NCBI GenBank assembly: GCA_020726505.1
Contig: JAHLEZ010000042.1
Location: 124,001-188,000, forward strand
DNA from: Leptodontidium sp. MPI-SDFR-AT-0119
Taxonomy: Eukaryota; Ascomycota; Leotiomycetes; Helotiales; Leptodontidiaceae
Reading direction: 5' to 3'
Length of the DNA stretch: 64,000 bases
This document shows positions 57,893 through 64,000 of the stretch, in pieces. Both the position numbers and the translations under genes were made by a program. The notes beneath the pieces were generated by a model. The model was given only the letters and a program-made list of their open reading frames with translations. It searched no databases and was not told where the DNA came from. Each line of letters begins with the position of its first letter. Positions within the stretch are counted from its first letter, which is position 1.

Positions 57893-59701
57893 ATGGACAA
57901 GGCCAGTCAAGCACTCGCACAAGGCGTTCCTCCTGGCGTACCGAATTCATACCGTGCCCTCGCAGATCATAGTCATGTCGCTCGCTCTACCCTCCATCAT
58001 CGTGCTCGCGGACGACGCTCGATAGAAGAAAAGGCCAAAAGCCAACAATACCTCACCCCATGGGAAGAGGATGTCGTCGTTAAGTTTATGCGACAAATGG
58101 CCCTTCTTGGACAGCCAATACGAATGAAATTTATCCCTGCTATAGCTTTCAGTGCCACCCGCGAACGACCCAGGGCGGATAGACCACTCAAGCCTCCAGG
58201 GAAGAACTGGGCGAAGGCTCTTGAAAACCGCCATCCAGAACTCCAAGCGAGAAGACTGAGCGCGTTAGACTGGAACCGTCACGAAAAACACATATATGAC
58301 AAGGTCGTACACTGGTTCACGGTGATTGGAGAGGTATTGAAACATCCTGCTGTTCGGGCAGAGAATGTGTATAATATGGACGAGACTGGAGTGATGTTGT
58401 CTATGCCAGGCTCTGTCAAAGCTCTCGTACCTAAGGATGACCGGCGAAACTACAGAGGCGCGCGTATCAAAAGAACAACGGTGACCGCAATCGAATGCAT
58501 CAGTGCCGATGGTAGGTATCTCAAACCTATGATTATTTGGCCAGCTAGCACGCATCGAAGCAACTGGACCACGTTCCCCACCCCCGGATGGCACTATGCG
58601 ATTTCTGAATCTGGATATACTGACTCCAAGATCAGCCTCGAGTGGCTCAAGCGTGTCTTTCACCCCCAAACTCAAGAGCGAGCTAATAAGAAACCACGGG
58701 TACTAATTTGCGACGGCTTCGGAACACACGAGACGCTTGAAATCCTAGAGTTTTGCTTCGAAAACAACATTATCTTGTGCCGTCTACCCTCGCACACCTC
58801 TCATAAGCTCCAGCCTTGTGATGTCGCAGTGTTCGCCTCCCTAAAAGCAGCCTATCGTGATCAAGTTGATCGACTTGAGCGAGGAGGGGTGAACACAATC
58901 GGCAAACAACATTTCACCGCTCTCTTCAGCCCTGCAAGGGAAAAAGCATTTACACCAAGAAACATCAAAGCTGGTTTCGCTGCCAGTGGTTTGTTCCCGT
59001 TGAATCCAGAGAGAGTACTCAGAGATATGACCAAACCCCCGACTGACGTAGATATTTCGAGAGTCGAAGAAGTAGATGTGGGGTCTCGTCCACAAGACAT
59101 AGTACCGCAAACGCCTGTGACGCCAGTGTCAGCAGAGGCCCTTATGTCACTGCAAAATCTGATTATCAAACAAGATGCACATGCACTTGATGACACGAGC
59201 AAAAGGAACTTACAGAGGCACGTACAGAAGATCGTCAAGGCCGGCCAGACATGGCTTGTCGGAGGCGCTGTGAAGGATGACCAGATTCGATTCCTGACCA
59301 CAATCAACGACGAAGCCAAAGTCCGACGAAAAACGAAGCCTTTAATATTGGGGAAGGCGAAGGTCATGAGCTATGAGGACCTTGAAGAAGCACGAGTGAA
59401 GCGTGCCGAAAAGGACGCTGCCAAAGAAGCCAAAGGTAACGGTAAACGCAGCCGCAAGCGTCGAAGTGCTACACTAGAGGCAGATGTTGCTACTCCGGTG
59501 AAGACGAAGCGTGGTCGAAAGCGGAAGAGTGATCTGTCAGAGGGAGATGCGCCAGAGCCAAGTATCAAGGTGCCGCGGATGAGCGATGTGCTATTGCCAG
59601 AGACAGCGAGAGCCTCAGTGGTGCTGACCACTAGAACGCCCGCTGCGGAAGATGACATTGTGCCAAAACCATATAGAGCCCCAGAGGCGCACATGTACTA
59701 G
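57893..59701 (+). CDS. Pogo/Fot1-type DDE transposase, intact ORF
   Basis: 602 aa from the ATG at 57893; the longer frame opens at a TTG at 57851. The N-terminus resembles the helix-turn-helix region of pogo/Tigger proteins (A-R-S-T-L-H-H-R-A-R-G). The DDE_1 catalytic core has Y-N-M-D-E-T-G-V (first Asp, about nt 58375), I-C-D-G-F-G-T-H (second Asp, about 58710) and L-Q-P-C-D-V-A-V-F (third Asp, about 58815). A C-terminal Lys/Arg-rich tail (about 59390-59540) looks like nuclear localisation signals. There are no stops or RIP signature. It is either a recently active DNA transposon or a host-kept copy; no terminal repeats were visible to decide. Confidence 0.88.
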   Translation: MDKASQALAQGVPPGVPNSYRALADHSHVARSTLHHRARGRRSIEEKAKSQQYLTPWEEDVVVKFMRQMALLGQPIRMKFIPAIAFSATRERPRADRPLKPPGKNWAKALENRHPELQARRLSALDWNRHEKHIYDKVVHWFTVIGEVLKHPAVRAENVYNMDETGVMLSMPGSVKALVPKDDRRNYRGARIKRTTVTAIECISADGRYLKPMIIWPASTHRSNWTTFPTPGWHYAISESGYTDSKISLEWLKRVFHPQTQERANKKPRVLICDGFGTHETLEILEFCFENNIILCRLPSHTSHKLQPCDVAVFASLKAAYRDQVDRLERGGVNTIGKQHFTALFSPAREKAFTPRNIKAGFAASGLFPLNPERVLRDMTKPPTDVDISRVEEVDVGSRPQDIVPQTPVTPVSAEALMSLQNLIIKQDAHALDDTSKRNLQRHVQKIVKAGQTWLVGGAVKDDQIRFLTTINDEAKVRRKTKPLILGKAKVMSYEDLEEARVKRAEKDAAKEAKGNGKRSRKRRSATLEADVATPVKTKRGRKRKSDLSEGDAPEPSIKVPRMSDVLLPETARASVVLTTRTPAAEDDIVPKPYRAPEAHMY

Positions 59702-60594
59702 CGGAGGATGCGGACAATGAGACTGCTGTACAACAGACAGAAATGGATTGGCCTTCTGTTGAATGTGGATGAAGGCAGCCAGCGCTGGCTTCGCGACTGC
59801 TTTATTGTATAAGGAATGGTCGTTCTTCGTTGATCTTCTGGTGCAGTAATAATAATGGTCGAATGGATGTTGCAGTCAAGCAAATAGAATTAAAAATTGG
59901 CCTTAAGTTACTTTCCCTCAGCCTTGCTTGTCGCGTCTGTCTTTGAATTGCCTCTTGGTCGTATACCATCGTGTCACCGTCGTGTCATCCGCCGTGCTTG
60001 CAGTCGCTGCCACGCAATCATCCTCTGAGTGGCTATTGAGGTCTTCGGAGTGGCATCGCAGTCTCGACGTGCTGCTTCGACTTCGGATATCGTTGCACTT
60101 GAGCCGGACATGCCATTCAAACTGAACTGTGAAATCGGTGACGTTCACGTCGTCGAAGTAGGCAACGTGGGGATCTCCGATGGCGGTGATAAAGGAGTGG
60201 TTTCCCTCGCAGACCAGAACTGAGAATGTTGGAGGTTCATCGTGTTGGGTAGAAGATGGTGTTTCTTGTAAGTTGGGGAAAGAGCCATTAAGGTACAGTT
60301 GCTTGCAAAACTGGCTTCCACAAGACCGCGCCATTTCCCATTGCTTCTGAGGTTGGACCACAGAACTATGCAGTATCAAGTCTAGCGTATTGCCCCGCCT
60401 TGATCGGGAACCATTACTAAGCAATATGAGCGATCATACATTAGGCTGCAACATCACAAAAACTCATAGTTAACCACAATATTGAGCCTACCATATTGCC
60501 GCCAGCAGCAAAGATTTGCGCCTTCATCCGCAAGCAGAAATCACGCTTATCAAAGTATCCATTTGTCCATCTCTGTGTGCAAAGTCTTTCCACT
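59702..60594. other. Spacer between the transposase and the HET-ankyrin gene
   Basis: A 168-codon minus-strand frame (60424-59918) lacks an ATG at its start and has no recognised domain. It could be an exon of an unknown gene or chance. The region should include the 3' end of the transposon and the HET-ankyrin promoter. Confidence 0.4.
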
Positions 60595-63400
60595 ATGGTT
60601 CCGTATCGTTATTCTCGGCTTGCCCCAGGCGCTGATAATATTCGCTTGCTCCGGCTGATGCCACATGAAAATGAGAGCACGGAGAGGACCAGATTACAAT
60701 GCGAACTCTTTGAGTACCCTCTGCAGGATATGCGTCGAGGTACCCATCAATACGAAGCTTTGTCTTATATATGGGGCGGAGAAGAGAAGCTTTGTTCTAT
60801 ACTTATCAAAGGACAAGACTTGTATGTTACAATAAACCTTCACTCAGCACTATTACGTCTTCGACATCGTTCACTAGCACGTATCTTGTGGGTAGATGCA
60901 ATTTGCATCGACCAAGAACACTTAGAGGAGCGAGGTCAACAGGTCCGGCTAATGGCAATGATTTACAGCAAAGCATATTGCGTGATCGTTTGGCTCGGAG
61001 GGATGACAGACGATGTCAAAGGAGCACTCGAGTGCATAGAGTGTGCAGCTAACGAAGATCTCACGCAGCGGTCGAACAGGAAAATGGGGGAGACAGTAGT
61101 CTCAAACCTACTGAAGCGGCAGTGGTTCCAGCGTATCTGGGTAAGAGATCAGATGCTGAACTAAAATGCCAGATAATGTTAATCTATGAATTTAGGTCCT
61201 CCAAGAGGTTGCTGCAGCTCGACATGTCATAGTAGTATGTGGTTCCACGGAGATTGACGGTTATGCGTTTTGCTTAGGACTGAAGGCAATGCAAAAGTCA
61301 CAACAACTCTCGTATACAGCGTTTCCCGCATTCCACAGTCTTCTTTCATTAACGAACCTGATTGAACGAGCTGGTCTCCGATCTAAACACACACCAACCT
61401 TGCTCCAACCATATTCGTTAAGGATAAGTTCTTTAGCTGAGCTGGTAGATATGTTCCGCAGTCGCCAGGCTTCTAATCCCCGCGACAAGGTATATGCTTT
61501 ACTTGGTATGAGCTCCGACGATCCTGGCACGGCTGTCTTACAACCCGACTACAATATTTCGTGGGAAGAATTGTTCCAGAATCTTGTCAGGTTCATTCTC
61601 GGTACAGGTGTATTCGTGAAAGCTATCGGCCTAAAGGCGTTAATCAGAGGCAAGGGCTGCATTCTTGGCCAGGTCTCCTCCGTAACCCAAGACGATAGAC
61701 AGTTTGTAAACGTCACGTTCAGCAAAGAGATTTTGCACTTAGGTGGCAAGATTAACTGGAGCTTCCAGGCAACGGCTCAATCCATCCACGAGCGTGATAT
61801 CGTTTGCATTTTATACGGAGCTTCAAAGCCTTCGATTATCAGGTTACGGAAGGATCATTTTTCTATTGTCGCAATTGCAGCAACTCCTTCAAACGACAGT
61901 AATGCCTTAAGATGGCCAGAAATTTTCGAATCAATGACAGAATTTTCGCGGGAATTGTCACTCGTCTGGGACTGGGAAGACTCTCAAGGAAACTTGGAAA
62001 ATCAAGAAGAATACAAGACCTTGACAAAAGCATTTTCTCAAGCACGAGCATACTCAGAGGGAGATTCTGGAGATCACATACAGGAAGCAACTAAAGTATG
62101 GAACGATATAATGATATTAGATGACTTAGGAGAGCATCAAAATGGAGACGACAGGATTCGGGAAGCAAGAGATAGCTATGCGACGGCATTTAAGAAAGAA
62201 AATTCACCTGGGATGCTTAGCGCAAACGCTCGAACACTGCTGTCATTTGTTGCTGCGGAAGGGCACGAAGATATTGTGAAGCTGTTGCTTGTAACAGCTC
62301 ATCCAGACTTAAAAGATGGGAAAGTCGGTCAGACGCCGTTATGCTTAGCTGCTCAGAACGGGCACGAGGCTGTTGTCAAGCTGCTGCTCGAGACTGGCAA
62401 GGTCGGAGCCGACTCAAAGGATAAGAACGGTCGGACACCGCTTTCCTGGGCTACTCAAAACGGGCATGAGGCTGTCGTCAAGCTGCTACTCGAGGCTAGC
62501 AAGGTCGAGGCCGACTCGAAGGATAAGAATAGTCAGACACCATTATCTTGGGCTGCTAAGAACGGGCATGAGGCTGTTGTCAAGCTGCTACTCGAGACTG
62601 GCAAGGTTGAGACCGACTTGAAGGATAGGGACGGTTGGACACCGCTATCTTGGGCTGCTAAGAATGGGAAGGAGGCTATCGTCAAGCTGCTGCTCGAGGC
62701 TAGCAAGGTCGAGGCCGACTCGAAGGATACGAATAGTCAGACACCACTATCTTGGGCTGCTAAGAACGGGCATGAGGCTGTCGTCAAGCTGCTTCTTGAG
62801 ACTGGCAGAGTCGAGGCCGACTGGAAGGATAGGATTAGTCAGACACCGCTATCTTGGGCTGCTAAGAACGGGCACGAGGCTATTGTTAAGCTGCTGCTTG
62901 AGACTGGCAAGGTCGCGGCCGACTCGAAGGATGAGGACTATCGGACACTGCTATCCTGGGCTACTCGAAACGGGTATGAGGCTATTGTTAAACGATTACT
63001 TAAGACTAATAAGGTTGAAGCCGACTCAAAGGATTGGTACGATCAGACACCGCTATCTTTTGCTGCTCAGAACGGGAAGGTGACTATCGTTAAGCTGCTG
63101 CTTGAGACTGGCAAGGTCGAGGCCGACTCGAAGGATAAGGACGGTCGGACACCATTATCTTGGGCTGCTGAGAGAGGGAAAGAGGCTATTGTCAAGTTAT
63201 TACTCGAGACTGGCAAGGTCGGAGCCGACTCAAAGGATAAGAACGGTCGGACACCGCTTTCCTGGGCTACTCAAAACGGGCATGAGGCTGTCGTCAAGCT
63301 GCTACTCGAGGCTAGTAAGGTCGAGGCCGACTCGAAGGATAAGGACGGTCGGACACCATTATCTTGGGCTGCTGTCAGTTGGCGGGGTTGTGTGCAGTAA
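60595..63400 (+). pseudogene. HET-ankyrin protein, 3' end truncated by a copia insertion
   Basis: Two exons: 60595-61140 and 61196-63400 (55-nt GT-AG intron, phase 0, between W and V-L-Q-E), 916 codons in the present frame. The HET domain shows Y-E-A-L-S-Y-I-W-G, I-L-W-V-D-A-I-C-I-D-Q, M-A-M-I-Y and, across the intron, Q-R-I-W-V-L-Q-E. Then N-P-R-D-K-V-Y-A-L-L-G-M-S follows. From about 62224 there are eleven 34-aa ankyrin repeats (T-P-L-S-W-A-A-x-N-G-H-E-A-V-V-K-L-L-L). The twelfth is cut after W-A-A at 63372, where the LTR of a copia element begins; the LTR supplies the last residues and the TAA. The original C-terminus is lost or lies beyond the window. A shortened protein might still be made. 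Confidence 0.88.
62224..63372 (+). repeat. Ankyrin-coding array, 102-bp units
   Basis: Eleven full units and one cut unit of 34 codons. Segments 62387-62527 and 63203-63343, exactly eight units (816 bp) apart, are identical except for one C-to-T at a CpA. This points to recent duplication or conversion inside the array. Confidence 0.92.
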
Positions 63401-63543
63401 ACAGGATTCGACTGATTAATTAAGACTACAGCTGTAGATGCTTCATATAAGCCATCTGAACGATAGGCAGCCATAGGCTCCAATACTATAAGCTAGGTAG
63501 AAATGATACTCATGACTCATCATGTGACTCATACCAATCAACA
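63373..63543 (-). repeat. 3' LTR of a young minus-strand copia element (171 bp)
   Basis: On the plus strand it runs from TGTCAGTTGGCGGGG to CCAATCAACA; in element sense TGTTGATTGG to ACTGACA. A purine tract (CCTGGGGGGG, complement of 63546-63555) lies directly before it in element sense. The preceding GCTGC (63368-63372) is the expected target-site sequence; the matching copy is outside the window. Confidence 0.82.
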
Positions 63544-63681
63544 CACCCCCCCAGGCTTGAGAGATATCGAGAGTCTGTATAGACCAGTTAATGAGTGGTG
63601 TTAGCAATAGGCAAGTAAACCTAGAATTCCATCCAATGAGAGTTGCTAAGAAAAGAAAGAACATAGGTTGAGACTACGAGT

Positions 63682-64000
63682 CTAACCGTTGTTGATTTCA
63701 GACAGCAGACGAGAAATATCGACAATATTGAGTTGCTTCAGGAAAACCGCGTGTTTTTGAGGTCCAAGTGCCTTGGTGAGCCCGTCTGCTGGCATATCAT
63801 TGGTCGAAATCCATTCGAGTTTGATTGTTCCCTTTTCTGTTTCTTGACGGAGCCAGTGTTGATGAATATCAATATGTTTGAGCTTAGTGACTAACTTGGG
63901 AGCTTCCTTCATCAGAAGTCTAACAGTTTGAAGGTTGTCACAGTTGACTGTTGTGTCGGAATCAAGGTCGAGCTGTAGATATTCGAATACTCGTCTCCAC
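63682..64000 (-). CDS. Copia polyprotein, C-terminal RNase H end, partial
   Basis: The frame is open from the window edge to the stop at 63682-63684. It contains N-C-D-N-L-Q-T-V-R-L-L, K-H-I-D-I-H-x-H-W-L-R and W-I-S-T-N-D-M-P-A-D-G-L-T-K-A-L, the characteristic end of Ty1/copia RNase H. There are no stops or RIP changes in this part, so the element is young. The stop lies about 126 bp from the polypurine tract, and the LTR follows. Confidence 0.9.
   Translation of the reverse strand, partial: WRRVFEYLQLDLDSDTTVNCDNLQTVRLLMKEAPKLVTKLKHIDIHQHWLRQETEKGTIKLEWISTNDMPADGLTKALGPQKHAVFLKQLNIVDISRLLSEINNG

Noticed and set aside
57700..59920. Terminal inverted repeats of the pogo-type element
   Set aside because: I compared both flanks by eye and found only short AT-rich similarities; not convincing.
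59918..60424. 168-codon minus ORF between transposase and HET-ankyrin gene
   Set aside because: No ATG at the start, no recognised domain, and a charged low-complexity C-terminus; could be an exon but cannot be supported.
1..64000. CRISPR arrays, rRNA and tRNA genes
   Set aside because: No regularly spaced short repeats of CRISPR type, no rRNA sequence and no tRNA cloverleaf were recognised by eye; a tRNA search program would be needed to exclude tRNAs.

Overview
The window reads as filamentous ascomycete (Pezizomycotina) nuclear DNA. The evidence is short introns of about 47-76 nt with fungal splice and branch sites, three HET-domain genes including an NLR-type receptor, and a 29-kb AT-rich block of retrotransposons carrying dense C-to-T / G-to-A changes, mostly at CpA/TpG, which is the signature of repeat-induced point mutation (RIP). 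No bacterial features were seen.

Layout. 1-9977: the 3' 10 kb of an unmutated Ty3/gypsy retrotransposon (Gag-protease, a -1 frameshift signal, Pol, a 3.3-kb non-coding tail, 3' LTR). 9978-38060: a nested stack of RIP-destroyed elements: a copia fragment (minus), a gypsy fragment with one LTR (minus), a RIPped sister copy of the first gypsy (plus), a complete copia with 274-bp LTRs and a CTATT target duplication inside that sister, and a diverged relative of the same gypsy family (minus). 38061-38880 is unidentified AT-rich DNA.

38881-64000 is normal-GC gene space. It holds a HET-NB-ARC-TPR receptor (minus, 3 exons), a het-6-like HET gene (plus, 1 exon), a ZNFX1/NFX1-type SF1 helicase with a C-terminal zinc finger (plus, 6 exons), a Tad-like LINE remnant, a broken MFS transporter gene (minus, 7 exons), a piggyBac-like transposase remnant, an intact pogo/Fot-type DDE transposase ORF, and a HET-ankyrin gene cut off by a young copia element that runs out of the window.

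How they fit together. The HET genes are the type used for non-self recognition and programmed cell death. Their repeat arrays (42-aa TPR, 34-aa ankyrin) are internally near-identical, as expected for fast-evolving recognition domains. With the ZNFX1-like helicase between them, the region looks like a fungal innate-immunity / genome-defence island beside a transposon graveyard. The MFS gene carries two RIP-type lesions (an in-frame stop and a lost 5' splice site), so mutation of this kind has also reached a gene outside the repeats. The unmutated gypsy next to its ruined sister implies arrival after RIP acted, or loss of RIP.
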